Source of the DNA: Corella eumyota
Lineage: Eukaryota > Chordata > Ascidiacea > Phlebobranchia > Corellidae
Direction of reading: 5' to 3'
DNA length: 64,000 nucleotides
Assembly (NCBI GenBank): GCA_963082875.1
Contig: OY720101.1
Location: forward strand, 13,415,671-13,479,670
Part shown: piece after piece, positions 15,001-29,398 of the stretch
How positions within the stretch are numbered: position 1 is the stretch's first letter
How the letters are laid out: every line of letters starts with the position of its first letter
Translations under genes and position numbers: made by a program
Notes under the pieces: model-generated
Seen by the model: only the letters and a program-made list of their open reading frames with translations
The model's database searches: none
Told to the model about the DNA's origin: nothing

Positions 15001-18000
15001 CCAATTGGTGCTTTTGGTTGGTTGGGAATGTAACCGTCAAAGTAATCGCATGGTTCTAGGCCAAAACCACATGGAGTTGGGGTAACTAAAGGTACTCTAG
15101 GCTGAGATGGAATAAAAGTATCAACATAATTGCAAGGTTCAGGGCCAAAGGTGGAAGGAGTTGGAATATATTTGTCTTCAGCATAACCAATTGGTCCTTT
15201 AGGTTGGCTAGGAATGTAGCCGTCAAAGTAATCGCATGGTACTGGGCCAAAACCACATGGAGTTGGGGTAACTAAAGGTACTTTAGGTTGAGATGGAATA
15301 AAAGTATCAACATAATTGCAAGGTTCAGGGCCAAAAGTGCAAGGAGTTGGGATATATTTATCTCCAACAAATTCTACAGGACCTTTAGGTTGGGATGGAA
15401 TGTATCCACCGACTTGGTCACAAGGTATTGGTCCAAAGCTACAAGGAGCTGAAATGAATTGGTCTTCAGCATAACCAATTGGTGCTTTGGGTTGGTTGGG
15501 AATGTAACCGTCGAAGTAATCGCATGGTGCTGGGCCAAAACCACATGGAGTTGGTGTAACTAAAGGTACTTTAGGTTGAGATGGAATAAAAGTATCAACA
15601 TAATTGCAAGGTTCAGGGCCAAAAGTGCAAGGAGTTGGAATATATTTATCACCAACAAATTCTACAGGTACTTTAGGTTGAGATGGAATAAAAGTATCAA
15701 CATAATTGCAAGGTTCAGGGCCAAAAGTGCTAGGAGTTGGAATATATTTATCACCAACAAATTCTACAGGTACTTTAGGTTGAGATGGAATAAAAGTATC
15801 AACATAATTGCAAGGTTCAGGGCCAAAAGTGCAAGGAGATGGGATATATTTATCTCCAACAAATTCTACAGGACCTTTAGGTTGGGATGGAATGTATCCA
15901 CCGACTTGGTCACAAGGTATTGGTCCAAAGCTGCTTGGAACTGGAATGAATTGGTCTTCAGCATAACCAATTGGTGCTTTTGGTTGGTTGGGAATGTAAC
16001 CGTCAAAGTAATCGCATGGTTCTGGGCCAAAACCACATGGAGTTGGGGTAACTAAAGGTACTCTAGGCTGAGATGGAATAAAAGTATCAACATAATTGCA
16101 AGGTTCAGGGCCAAAGGTGGAAGGAGTTGGAATATATTTGTCTTCAGCATAACCAATTGGTCCTTTAGGTTGGCTAGGAATGTAACCGTCAAAGTAATCG
16201 CATGGTGCTGGGCCAAAACCACATGGAGTTGGGGTAACTAAAGGTACTTTAGGTTGAGATGGAATAAAAGTATCAACATAATTGCAAGGTTCAGGGCCAA
16301 AAGTGCTAGGAGTTGGAATATATTTATCACCAACAAATTCTACAGGTACTTTAGGTTGAGATGGAATAAAAGTATCAACATAATTGCAAGGTTCAGGGCC
16401 AAAAGTGCAAGGAGATGGGATATATTTATCTCCAACAAATTCTACAGGACCTTTAGGTTGGGATGGAATGTATCCACCGACTTGGTCACAAGGTATTGGT
16501 CCAAAGCTGCTTGGAACTGGAATGAATTGGTCTTCAGCATAACCAATTGGTGCTTTTGGTTGGTTGGGAATGTAACCGTCAAAGTAATCGCATGGTTCTG
16601 GGCCAAAACCACATGGAGTTGGGGTAACTAAAGGTACTCTAGGCTGAGATGGAATAAAAGTATCAACATAATTGCAAGGTTCAGGGCCAAAGGTGGAAGG
16701 AGTTGGAATATATTTGTCTTCAGCATAACCAATTGGTCCTTTAGGTTGGCTAGGAATGTAACCGTCAAAGTAATCGCATGGTGCTGGGCCAAAACCACAT
16801 GGAGTTGGGGTAACTAAAGGTACTTTAGGTTGAGAAGGAATAAAAGTATCAACATAATTGCAAGGTTCAGGGCCAAAAGTGCAAGGAGATGGGATATATT
16901 TATCTCCAACAAATTCTACAGGACCTTTAGGTTGGGATGGAATGTATCCACCGACTTGGTCACAAGGTATTGGTCCAAAGCTACAAGGAGCTGGAATGAA
17001 TTGGTCTTCAGCATAACCAATTGGTGCTTTTGGTTGGTTGGGAATGTAACCGTCAAAGTAATCGCATGGTTCTAGGCCAAAACCACATGGAGTTGGGGTA
17101 ACTAAAGGTACTCTAGGCTGAGATGGAATAAAAGTATCAACATAATTGCAAGGTTCAGGGCCAAAGGTGGAAGGAGTTGGAATATATTTGTCTTCAGCAT
17201 AACCAATTGGTCCTTTAGGTTGGCTAGGAATGTAGCCGTCAAAGTAATCGCATGGTACTGGGCCAAAACCACATGGAGTTGGGGTAACTAAAGGTACTTT
17301 AGGTTGAGATGGAATAAAAGTATCAACATAATTGCAAGGTTCAGGGCCAAAAGTGCAAGGAGTTGGGATATATTTATCTCCAACAAATTCTACAGGACCT
17401 TTAGGTTGGGATGGAATGTATCCACCGACTTGGTCACAAGGTATTGGTCCAAAGCTACAAGGAGCTGAAATGAATTGGTCTTCAGCATAACCAATTGGTG
17501 CTTTGGGTTGGTTGGGAATGTAACCGTCGAAGTAATCGCATGGTGCTGGGCCAAAACCACATGGAGTTGGTGTAACTAAAGGTACTTTAGGTTGAGATGG
17601 AATAAAAGTATCAACATAATTGCAAGGTTCAGGGCCAAAAGTGCAAGGAGTTGGAATATATTTATCACCAACAAATTCTACAGGTACTTTAGGTTGAGAT
17701 GGAATAAAAGTATCAACATAATTGCAAGGTTCAGGGCCAAAAGTGCTAGGAGTTGGAATATATTTATCACCAACAAATTCTACAGGTACTTTAGGTTGAG
17801 ATGGAATAAAAGTATCAACATAATTGCAAGGTTCAGGGCCAAAAGTGCAAGGAGATGGGATATATTTATCTCCAACAAATTCTACAGGACCTTTAGGTTG
17901 GGATGGAATGTATCCACCGACTTGGTCACAAGGTATTGGTCCAAAGCTGCTTGGAACTGGAATGAATTGGTCTTCAGCATAACCAATTGGTGCTTTTGGT

Positions 18001-21000
18001 TGGTTGGGAATGTAACCGTCAAAGTAATCGCATGGTTCTGGGCCAAAACCACATGGAGTTGGGGTAACTAAAGGTACTCTAGGCTGAGATGGAATAAAAG
18101 TATCAACATAATTGCAAGGTTCAGGGCCAAAGGTGGAAGGAGTTGGAATATATTTGTCTTCAGCATAACCAATTGGTCCTTTAGGTTGGCTAGGAATGTA
18201 ACCGTCAAAGTAATCGCATGGTGCTGGGCCAAAACCACATGGAGTTGGGGTAACTAAAGGTACTTTAGGTTGAGATGGAATAAAAGTATCAACATAATTG
18301 CAAGGTTCAGGGCCAAAAGTGCTAGGAGTTGGAATATATTTATCACCAACAAATTCTACAGGTACTTTAGGTTGAGATGGAATAAAAGTATCAACATAAT
18401 TGCAAGGTTCAGGGCCAAAAGTGCAAGGAGATGGGATATATTTATCTCCAACAAATTCTACAGGACCTTTAGGTTGGGATGGAATGTATCCACCGACTTG
18501 GTCACAAGGTATTGGTCCAAAGCTGCTTGGAACTGGAATGAATTGGTCTTCAGCATAACCAATTGGTGCTTTTGGTTGGTTGGGAATGTAACCGTCAAAG
18601 TAATCGCATGGTTCTGGGCCAAAACCACATGGAGTTGGGGTAACTAAAGGTACTCTAGGCTGAGATGGAATAAAAGTATCAACATAATTGCAAGGTTCAG
18701 GGCCAAAGGTGGAAGGAGTTGGAATATATTTGTCTTCAGCATAACCAATTGGTCCTTTAGGTTGGCTAGGAATGTAACCGTCAAAGTAATCGCATGGTGC
18801 TGGGCCAAAACCACATGGAGTTGGGGTAACTAAAGGTACTTTAGGTTGAGAAGGAATAAAAGTATCAACATAATTGCAAGGTTCAGGGCCAAAAGTGCAA
18901 GGAGATGGGATATATTTATCTCCAACAAATTCTACAGGACCTTTAGGTTGGGATGGAATGTATCCACCGACTTGGTCACAAGGTATTGGTCCAAAGCTGC
19001 TTGGAACTGGAATGAATTGGTCTTCAGCATAACCAATTGGTGCTTTTGGTTGGTTGGGAATGTAACCGTCAAAGTAATCGCATGGTTCTGGGCCAAAACC
19101 ACATGGAGTTGGGGTAACTAAAGGTACTCTAGGCTGAGATGGAATAAAAGTATCAACATAATTGCAAGGTTCAGGGCCAAAGGTGGAAGGAGTTGGAATA
19201 TATTTGTCTTCAGCATAACCAATTGGTCCTTTAGGTTGGCTAGGAATGTAACCGTCAAAGTAATCGCATGGTGCTGGGCCAAAACCACATGGAGTTGGTG
19301 TAACTAAAGGTACTTTAGGTTGAGAAGGAATAAAAGTATCAACATAATTGCAAGGTTCAGGGCCAAAAGTGCAAGGAGTTGGGATATATTTATCTCCAAC
19401 AAATTCTACAGGACCTTTAGGTTGGGATGGAATGTATCCACCGACTTGGTCACAAGGTATTGGTCCAAAGCTACAAGGAGCTGAAATGAATTGGTCTTCA
19501 GCATAACCAATTGGTGCTTTGGGTTGGTTGGGAATGTAACCGTCGAAGTAATCGCATGGTGCTGGGCCAAAACCACATGGAGTTGGTGTAACTAAAGGTA
19601 CTTTAGGTTGAGATGGAATAAAAGTATCAACATAATTGCAAGGTTCAGGGCCAAAAGTGCAAGGAGTTGGAATATATTTATCACCAACAAATTCTACAGG
19701 TACTTTAGGTTGAGATGGAATAAAAGTATCAACATAATTGCAAGGTTCAGGGCCAAAAGTGCTAGGAGTTGGAATATATTTATCACCAACAAATTCTACA
19801 GGTACTTTAGGTTGAGATGGAATAAAAGTATCAACATAATTGCAAGGTTCAGGGCCAAAAGTGCAAGGAGATGGGATATATTTATCTCCAACAAATTCTA
19901 CAGGATCTTTAGGTTGGGATGGAATGTATCCACCGACTTGGTCACAAGGTATTGGTCCAAAGCTGCTTGGAACTGGAATGAATTGGTCTTCAGCATAACC
20001 AATTGGTGCTTTTGGTTGGTTGGGAATGTAACCGTCAAAGTAATCGCATGGTTCTGGGCCAAAACCACATGGAGTTGGGGTAACTAAAGGTACTCTAGGC
20101 TGAGATGGAATAAAAGTATCAACATAATTGCAAGGTTCAGGGCCAAAGGTGGAAGGAGTTGGAATATATTTGTCTTCAGCATAACCAATTGGTCCTTTAG
20201 GTTGGCTAGGAATGTAACCGTCAAAGTAATCGCATGGTGCTGGGCCAAAACCACATGGAGTTGGGGTAACTAAAGGTACTTTAGGTTGAGATGGAATAAA
20301 AGTATCAACATAATTGCAAGGTTCAGGGCCAAAAGTGCTAGGAGTTGGAATATATTTATCACCAACAAATTCTACAGGTACTTTAGGTTGAGATGGAATA
20401 AAAGTATCAACATAATTGCAAGGTTCAGGGCCAAAAGTGCAAGGAGATGGGATATATTTATCTCCAACAAATTCTACAGGACCTTTAGGTTGGGATGGAA
20501 TGTATCCACCGACTTGGTCACAAGGTATTGGTCCAAAGCTGCTTGGAACTGGAATGAATTGGTCTTCAGCATAACCAATTGGTGCTTTTGGTTGGTTGGG
20601 AATGTAACCGTCAAAGTAATCGCATGGTTCTGGGCCAAAACCACATGGAGTTGGGGTAACTAAAGGTACTCTAGGCTGAGATGGAATAAAAGTATCAACA
20701 TAATTGCAAGGTTCAGGGCCAAAGGTGGAAGGAGTTGGAATATATTTGTCTTCAGCATAACCAATTGGTCCTTTAGGTTGGCTAGGAATGTAACCGTCAA
20801 AGTAATCGCATGGTGCTGGGCCAAAACCACATGGAGTTGGGGTAACTAAAGGTACTTTAGGTTGAGAAGGAATAAAAGTATCAACATAATTGCAAGGTTC
20901 AGGGCCAAAAGTGCAAGGAGATGGGATATATTTATCTCCAACAAATTCTACAGGACCTTTAGGTTGGGATGGAATGTATCCACCGACTTGGTCACAAGGT

Positions 21001-24000
21001 ATTGGTCCAAAGCTGCTTGGAACTGGAATGAATTGGTCTTCAGCATAACCAATTGGTGCTTTTGGTTGGTTGGGAATGTAACCGTCAAAGTAATCGCATG
21101 GTTCTGGGCCAAAACCACATGGAGTTGGGGTAACTAAAGGTACTCTAAGCTGAGATGGAATAAAAGTATCAACATAATTGCAAGGTTCAGGGCCAAAGGT
21201 GGAAGGAGTTGGAATATATTTGTCTTCAGCATAACCAATTGGTCCTTTAGGTTGGCTAGGAATGTAACCGTCAAAGTAATCGCATGGTGCTGGGCCAAAA
21301 CCACATGGAGTTGGTGTAACTAAAGGTACTTTAGGTTGAGAAGGAATAAAAGTATCAACATAATTGCAAGGTTCAGGGCCAAAAGTGCAAGGAGTTGGGA
21401 TATATTTATCTTCAACAAATTCTACAGGACCTTTAGGTTGGGATGGAATGTATCCACCGACTTGGTCACAAGGTATTGGTCCAAAGCTACAAGGAGCTGG
21501 AATGAATTGGTCTTCAGCATAACCAATTGGTGCTTTGGGTTGGTTGGGAATGTAACCGTCGAAGTAATCGCATGGTGCTGGGCCAAAACCACATGGAGTT
21601 GGTGTAACTAAAGGTACTTTAGGTTGAGATGGAATAAAAGTATCCACATAATTGCAAGGTTCAGGGCCAAAAGTGCTAGGAGTTGGAATATATTTATCAC
21701 CAACAAATTCTACAGGAACTTTAGGTTGAGATGGAATAAAAGTATCGACATAATTGCAAGGTTCAGGGCCAAAGGTGGAAGGAGTTGGAATATATTTGTC
21801 TTCAGCATAACCAATTGGTCCTTTAGGTTGGCTAGGAATGTAACCGTCGAAGTAATCGCATGGTGCTGGGCTAAAACCACATGGAGTTGGTGTAACTAAA
21901 GGTACTTTAGGTTGAGATGGAATATAAGTATCCACATAATTGCAAGGTTCAGGGCCAAAAGTGCTAGGAGTTGGAATATATTTATCACCAACAAATTCTA
22001 CAGGTACTTCAGGTTGAGATGGAATAAAAGTATTAACGTAATTGCAAGGTTCAGGGCCAAAGGTGGAAGGAGTTGGAATATATTTGTCTTCAGCATAACC
22101 AATTGGTCCATTAGGTTGGCTAGGAATGTAACCGTCAAAGTAATCGCATGGTGCTGGGCCAAAACCACATGGAGTTGGTGTAACTAAAGGTACTTTAGGT
22201 TGAGATGGAATAAAAGTATCCACATAATTGCAAGGTTCAGGGCCAAAAGTGCTAGAAGTTGGAATATATTTATCACCAACAAATTCTACAGGTACTTTAG
22301 GTTGAGATGGAATAAAAGTATCAACATAATTGCAAGGTTCAGGGCCAAAAGTGCAAGGAGATGGGATATATTTATCTCCAACAAATTCTACAGGACCTTT
22401 AGGTTGGGATGGAATGTATCCACCGACTTGGTCACAAGGTATTGGTCCAAAGCTGCTTGGAACTGGAATGAATTGGTCTTCAGTATAACCAATTGGTGCT
22501 TTGGGTTGGTTGGGAATGTAACCGTCAAAGTAATCGCATGGTTCTGGGCCAAAACCACATGGAGTTGGGGTAACTAAAGGTACTCTAGGCTGAGATGGAA
22601 TAAAAGTATCAACATAATTGCAAGGTTCAGGGCCAAAGGTGGAAGGAGTTGGAATATATTTGTCTTCAGCATAACCAATTGGTCGTTTAGGTTGGCTAGG
22701 AATGTAACCGTCAAAGTAATCGCATGGTGCTGGGCCAAAACCACATGGAGTTGGGGTAACTAAAGGTACTTTAGGTTGAGATGGAATAAAAGTATCAACA
22801 TAATTGCAAGGTTCAGGGCCAAAAGTGCAAGGAGTTGGGATATATTTATCTCCAACAAATTCTACAGGACCTTTAGGTTGGGATGGAATGTATCCACCGA
22901 CTTGGTCACAAGGTATTGGTCCAAAGCTACAAGGAGCTGAAATGAATTGGTCTTCAGCATAACCAATTGGTGCTTTGGGTTGGTTGGGAATGTAACCGTC
23001 AATGTAATCGCATGGTGCTGGGCCAAAACCACATGGAGTTGGGGTAACTAAAGGTACTTTAGGTTGAGATGGAATAAAAGTATCAACATAATTGCAAGGT
23101 TCTGGGCCAAAAGTGGAAGGAGTTGGTGAAATATATATCTTTTCAACAATTTCTTCAACAGGTTTCAGGGCTTGGGGAACGTTAGGATTAATAAAATCTA
23201 TTGGGTTATTAAAATTATCTGTATTAAAGGGCGTAAAAATTTCTTCAATTACTTCTATAATTGGTTTAGGATCATGAGAGATTAAGTTATTAACATAATC
23301 TAATGGCGAAATTCCATGGTCATATGATAAAGGATTGTATTCTTCGATATGGTCACAGGGTATTGGTCCAAAATTACAAGGAGCTGGAATGAATTGGTTT
23401 TCAGCATAACCAATTGGTCCTTTAGGTTGGCTAGGAATGTAACCGTCAAAGTAATCGCATGGTGCTGGGCCAAAACCACATGGAGTTGGTGTAACTAAAG
23501 GTACTTTAGGTTGAGATGGAATAAAAGTATCCACATAATTGCAAGGTTCAGGGCCAAAAGTGCTAGGAGTTGGAATATATTTATCACCAACAAATTCTAC
23601 AGGTACTTTAGGTTGAGATGGAATAAAAGTATCAACATAATTGCAAGGTTCAGGGCCAAAAGTGCAAGGAGATGGGATATATTTATCTCCAACAAATTCT
23701 ACAAGACCTTTAGGTTGGGATGGAATGTATCCACCGACTTGGTCACAAGGAATTGGTCCAAAGCTGCTTGGAACTGGAATGAATTGGTCTTCAGCATAAC
23801 CAATTGGTGCTTTAGGTTGGTTGGGAATGTAACCGTCAAAGTAATCGCATGGTTCTGGGCCAAAACCACATGGAGTTGGGGTAACTAAAGGTACTTTAGG
23901 TTGAGATGGAATAAAAGTATCAACATAATTGCAAGGTTCAGGGCCAAAGGTGGAAGGAGTTGGAATATATTTGTCTTCAGCATAACCAATTGGTCCTTTA

Positions 24001-27000
24001 GGTTGGCTAGGAATGTAACCGTCAAAGTAATCGCATGGTGCTGGGCCAAAACCACATGGAGTTGGGGTAACTAAAGGTACTTTAGGTTGAGATGGAATAA
24101 AAGTATCAACATAATTGCAAGGTTCAGGGCCAAAAGTGCAAGGAGTTGGGATATATTTATCTCCAACAAATTCTACAGGACCTTTAGGTTGGGATGGAAT
24201 GTATCCACCGACTTGGTCACAAGGTATTGGTCCAAAGCTACAAGGAGCTGGAATGAATTGGTCTTCAGCATAACCAATTGGTGCTTTGGGTTGGTTGGGA
24301 ATGTAACCGTCGAAGTAATCGCATGGTGCTGGGCCAAAACCACATGGAGTTGGTGTAACTAAAGGTACTTTAGGTTGAGATGGAATAAAAGTATCAACAT
24401 AATTGCAAGGTTCAGGGCCAAAAGTGCTAGGAGTTGGAATATATTTATCACCAACAAATTCTACAGGTACTTTAGGTTGAGATGGAATAAAAGTATCAAC
24501 ATAATTGCAAGGTTCAGGGCCAAAGGTGGAAGGAGTTGGAATATATTTGTCTTCAGCATAACCAATTGGTCCTTTAGGTTGGCTAGGAATGTAACCGTCA
24601 AAGTAATCGCATGGTGCTGGGCCAAAACCACATGGAGTTGGTGTAACTAAAGGTACTTTAGGTTGAGATGGAATAAAAGTATCCACATAATTGCAAGGTT
24701 CAGGGCCAAAAGTGCTAGGAGTTGGAATATATTTATCACCAACAAATTCTACAGGTACTTTAGGTTGAGATGGAATAAAAGTATCAACATAATTGCAAGG
24801 TTCAGCGCCAAAGGTGGAAGGAGTTGGAATATATTTGTCTTCAGCATAACCAATTGGTCCTTTAGGTTGGCTAGGAATGTAACCGTCAAAGTAATCGCAT
24901 GGTGCTGGGCCAAAACCACATGGAGTTGGGGTAACTAAAGGTACTTTAGGTTGAGATGGAATAAAAGTATCCACATAATTGCAAGGTTCAGGGCCAAAAG
25001 TGCTAGGAGTTGGAATATATTTATCACCAACAAATTCTACAGGACCTTTAGGTTGGGATGGAATGTATCCACCGACTTGGTCACAAGGTATTGGTCCAAA
25101 GCTACAAGGAGCTGGAATGAATTGGTCTTCAGCATAACCAATTGGTGCTTTGGGTTGGTTGGGAATGTAACCGTCGAAGTAATCGCATGGTGCTGGGCCA
25201 AAACCACATGGAGTTGGTGTAACTAAAGGTACTTTAGGTTGAGATGGAATAAAAGTATCCACATAATTGCAAGGTTCAGGGCCAAAAGTGCTAGGAGTTG
25301 GAATATATTTATCACCAACAAATTCTACAGGTACTTTAGGTTGAGATGGAATAAAAGTATCAACATAATTGCAAGGTTCAGGGCCAAAGGTGGAAGGAGT
25401 TGGAATATATTTGTCTTCAGCATAACCAATTGGTCCTTTAGGTTGGCTAGGAATGTAACCGTCAAAGTAATCGCATGGTGCTGGGCCAAAACCACATGGA
25501 GTTGGTGTAACTAAAGGTACTTTAGGTTGAGATGGAATAAAAGTATCCACATAATTGCAAGGTTCAGGGCCAAAAGTGCTAGGAGTTGGAATATATTTAT
25601 CACCAACAAATTCTACAGGTACTTTAGGTTGAGATGGAATAAAAGTATCAACATAATTGCAAGGTTCAGGGCCAAAGGTGGAAGGAGTTGGAATATATTT
25701 GTCTTCAGCATAACCAATTGGTCCTTTAGGTTGGCTAGGAATGTAACCGTCAAAGTAATCGCATGGTGCTGGGCCAAAACCACATGGAGTTGGTGTAACT
25801 AAAGGTACTTTAGGTTGAGATGGAATAAAAGTATCCACATAATTGCAAGGTTCCGGGCCAAAAGTGCTAGGAGTTGGAATATATTTATCACCAACAAATT
25901 CTACAGGTACTTTAGGTTGAGATGGAATAAAAGTATCAACATAATTGCAAGGTTCAGGGCCAAAGGTGGAAGGAGTTGGAATATATTTGTCTTCAGCATA
26001 ACCAATTGGTCCTTTAGGTTGGCTAGGAATGTAACCGTCAAAGTAATCGCATGGTGCTGGGCCAAAACCACATGGAGTTGGTGTAACTAAAGGTACTTTA
26101 GGTTGAGATGGAATAAAAGTATCCACATAATTGCAAGGTTCAGGGCCAAAAGTGCTAGGAGTTGGAATATATTTATCACCAACAAATTCTACAGGTACTT
26201 TAGGTTGAGATGGAATAAAAGTATCAACATAATTGCAAGGTTCAGGGCCAAAAGTGCAAGGGGATGGGATATATTTATCTCCAACAAATTCTACAGGACC
26301 TTTAGGTTGGGATGGAATGTATCCACCGACTTGGTCACAAGGTATTGGTCCAAAGCTGCTTGGAACTGGAATGAATTGGTCTTCAGCATAACCAATTGGT
26401 GCTTTGGGTTGGTTGGGAATGTAACCGTCAAAATAATCGCATGGTGCTGGGCCAAAACTACATGGAGTTGGGGTAACTAAAGGTACTTTAGGTTGAGATG
26501 GAATAAAAGTATCCACATAATTGCAAGGTTCAGGGCCAAAAGTGCTAGGAGTTGGAATATATTTATCACCAACAAATTCTACAGGTACTTTAGGTTGAGA
26601 TGGAATAAAAGTATCAACATAATTGCAAGGTTCAGGGCCAAAGGTGGAAGGAGTTGGAATATATTTGTCTTCAGCATAACCAATTGGTCCTTTAGGTTGG
26701 CTAGGAATGTAACCGTCAAAGTAATCGCATGGTGCTGGGCCAAAACCACATGGAGTTGGTGTAACTAAAGGTACTTTAGGTTGAGATGGAATAAAAGTAT
26801 CCACATAATTGCAAGGTTCAGGGCCAAAAGTGCTAGGAGTTGGAATATATTGATCACCAACAAATTCTACAGTTGTTTTAGGTTGAGATGGAATAAAAGT
26901 ATCAACATAATTGCAAGGTTCAGGGCCAAAAGTGCAAGGAGATGGGATATATTTATCTCCAACAAATTCTACAGGACCTTTAGGTTGGGATGGAATGTAT

Positions 27001-29398
27001 CCACCGACTTGGTCACAAGGTATTGGTCCAAAGCTGCTTGGAACTGGAATGAATTGGTCTTCAGCATAACCAATTGGTGCTTTGGGTTGGTTGGGAATGT
27101 AACCGTCGAAGTAATCGCATGGTGCTGGGCCAAAACCACATGGAGTTGGGGTAACTAAAGGTACTTTAGGTTGAGATGGAATAAAAGTATCAACATAATT
27201 GCAAGGTTCAGGGCCAAAGGTGGAAGGAGTTGGAATATATTTGTCTTCAGGATAACCAATTGGTCCTTTAGGTTGGCTAGGAATGTAACCGTCAAAGTAA
27301 TCGCATGGTGCTGGGCCAAAACCACATGGAGTTGGTGTAACTAAAGGTACTTTAGGTTGAGATGGAATAAAAGTATCCACATAATTGCAAGGTTCAGGGC
27401 CAAAAGTGCTAGGAGTTGGAATATATTTATCACCAACAAATTCTACAGGTACTTTAGGTTGAGATGGAATAAAAGTATCAACATAATTGCAAGGTTCAGG
27501 GCCAAAAGTGCAAGGGGATGGGATATATTTATCTCCAACAAATTCTACAGGACCTTTAGGTTGGGATGGAATGTATCCACCGACTTGGTCACAAGGTATT
27601 GGTCCAAAGCTGCTTGGAACTGGAATGAATTGGTCTTCAGCATAATCAATTGGTGCTTTGGGTTGGTTGGGAATGTAACCGTCAAAATAATCGCATGGTG
27701 CTGGGCCAAAACTACATGGAGTTGGGGTAACTAAAGGTACTTTAGGTTGAGATGGAATAAAAGTATCCACATAATTGCAAGGTTCAGGGCCAAAAGTGCT
27801 AGGAGTTGGAATATATTTATCACCAACAAATTCTACAGGTACTTTAGGTTGAGATGGAATAAAAGTATCAACATAATTGCAAGGTTCAGGGCCAAAGGTG
27901 GAAGGAGTTGGAATATATTTGTCTTCAGCATAACCAATTGGTCCTTTAGGTTGGCTAGGAATGTAACCGTCAAAGTAATCGCATGGTGCTGGGCCAAAAC
28001 CACATGGAGTTGGTGTAACTAAAGGTACTTTAGGTTGAGATGGAATAAAAGTATCCACATAATTGCAAGGTTCAGGGCCAAAAGTGCTAGGAGTTGGAAT
28101 ATATTGATCACCAACAAATTCTACAGTTGTTTTAGGTTGAGATGGAATAAAAGTATCAACATAATTGCAAGGTTCAGGGCCAAAAGTGCAAGGAGATGGG
28201 ATATATTTATCTCCAACAAATTCTACAGGACCTTTAGGTTGGGATGGAATGTATCCACCAACTTGGTCACAAGGTATTGGTCCAAAGCTGCTTGGAACTG
28301 GAATGAATTGGTCTTCAGCATAACCAATTGGTGCTTTGGGTTGGTTGGGAATGTAACCGTCGAAGTAATCGCATGGTGCTGGGCCAAAACCACATGGAGT
28401 TGGGGTAACTAAAGGTACTTTAGGTTGAGATGGAATAAAAGTATCAACATAATTGCAAGGTTCAGGGCCAAAGGTGGAAGGAGTTGGAATATATTTGTCT
28501 TCAGGATAACCAATTGGTCCTTTAGGTTGGCTAGGAATGTAACCGTCAAAGTAATCGCATGGTGCTGGGCCAAAACCACATGGAGTTGGGGTAACTAAAG
28601 GTACTTTAGGTTGAGATGGAATAAAAGTATCAACATAATTGCAAGGTTCAGGGCCAAAGGTGGAAGGAGTTGGAATATATTTGTCTTCAGCATAACCAAT
28701 TGGTCCTTTAGGTTGGCTAGGAATGTAACCGTCAAAGTAATCGCATGGTGCTGGGCCAAAACCACACGGAGTTGGTGTAACTAAAGGTACTTTAGGTTGA
28801 GATGGAATAAAAGTATCAACATAATTGCAAGGTTCAGGACCAAAAGTGCTAGGAGTTGGAATATATTTATCACCAACAAATTCTACAGGTACTTTAGGTT
28901 GAGATGGAATAAAAGTATCCACATAATTGCAAGGTTCAGGGCCAAAAGTGCAGGGAGTTGGGATATATTTATCTCCAACAAATTCTACAGGACCTTTAGG
29001 TTGGGATGGAATGTATCCACCCACTTGGTCACAAGGTATTGGTCCAAAGCTGCAAGGAGCTGGAATGAATTGGTCTTCAGCATAACCAATTGGTGCTTTG
29101 GGTTGGTTGGGTATGTAACCGTCAAAGTAATCGCATGGTGCTGGGCCAAAACCGCCTGGAGTTGGTGTTATTATGCTGGTTGTTTTAACACATTTAGCTA
29201 TTGAACAACAAACATTTGAATCAATTTCTAGTCGGATACAACCATTGGGACATTCAGGGTTACCCTTTGGTAAACATTTATTTGTGTCACAGTTGCATTG
29301 ATAAGAAAAGCAACAGGAATCTATAGGTGTAGTTTCTAATGTTTCGTAGTATTTACACATGGGTACAGTATTCGGACAGCTTTCCATATCACATGTAT
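1..29398 (-). CDS. exon 32: single coding exon of at least 29.4 kb, about 300 Pro/aromatic/Cys modules
   Basis: The acceptor is AG at 29,399-29,400. The exon begins with AT, which completes the codon split by exon 31 (phase 1), and continues past the left edge. The first 75 residues are Cys-rich (CCFSYQCNCDTNKC, then CCSIAKC), resembling the post-D4 B/VWC regions of mucins. From about 29,169 to position 1 only modules follow: three kinds of 34 residues (FGPEPCNYVDTFIPSQPKVP, FGPIPCDQVGGYIPSQPKGP and FGPAPCDYFDGYIPNQPKAP, each plus a tail such as VEFVGDKYIPTPC) and one of 28 residues ending VTPTPC. All repeat offsets I measured are multiples of three, and I found no in-frame stop, including at the variant sites I checked. 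Methionine is almost absent; I noticed one in a module, near position 90. No donor was needed anywhere in the stretch. Confidence 0.9.

Larger units (their letters stand above)
1..29169 (-). repeat. coding tandem array of 102- and 84-bp units
   Basis: Units of 102 bp (34 codons) and 84 bp (28 codons) follow one another without spacers. The commonest composite periods are 288 bp (102+102+84), 390 bp (3x102+84) and 186 bp (102+84). Copies often differ by single bases only, such as the PTPC/PTPS swap (gtgcaagga against gtgctagga on the plus strand). At an average near 96 bp this makes about 300 modules. Higher-order repeats and two unique islands inside it are listed separately. Confidence 0.95.

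Noticed and set aside
23092-23277. Plus-strand frame across the unique island
   Set aside because: The island reads in frame with the array on the minus strand and is duplicated with that frame kept; the plus frame starts with TTG and is antisense.
1-29169. CRISPR array or satellite DNA
   Set aside because: Units are contiguous without unique spacers, and all periods are multiples of three in an open frame continuous with spliced exons, so it is coding repeat.
51-29204. Dozens of near-identical plus-strand reading frames of 81-159 codons (RWNKSIHIIARFRAKSARSW type)
   Set aside because: They are the antisense of the minus-strand module array. They end at the same place in each unit, often lack ATG, and have no splice or family support. 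The minus frame is continuous and joins spliced upstream exons.
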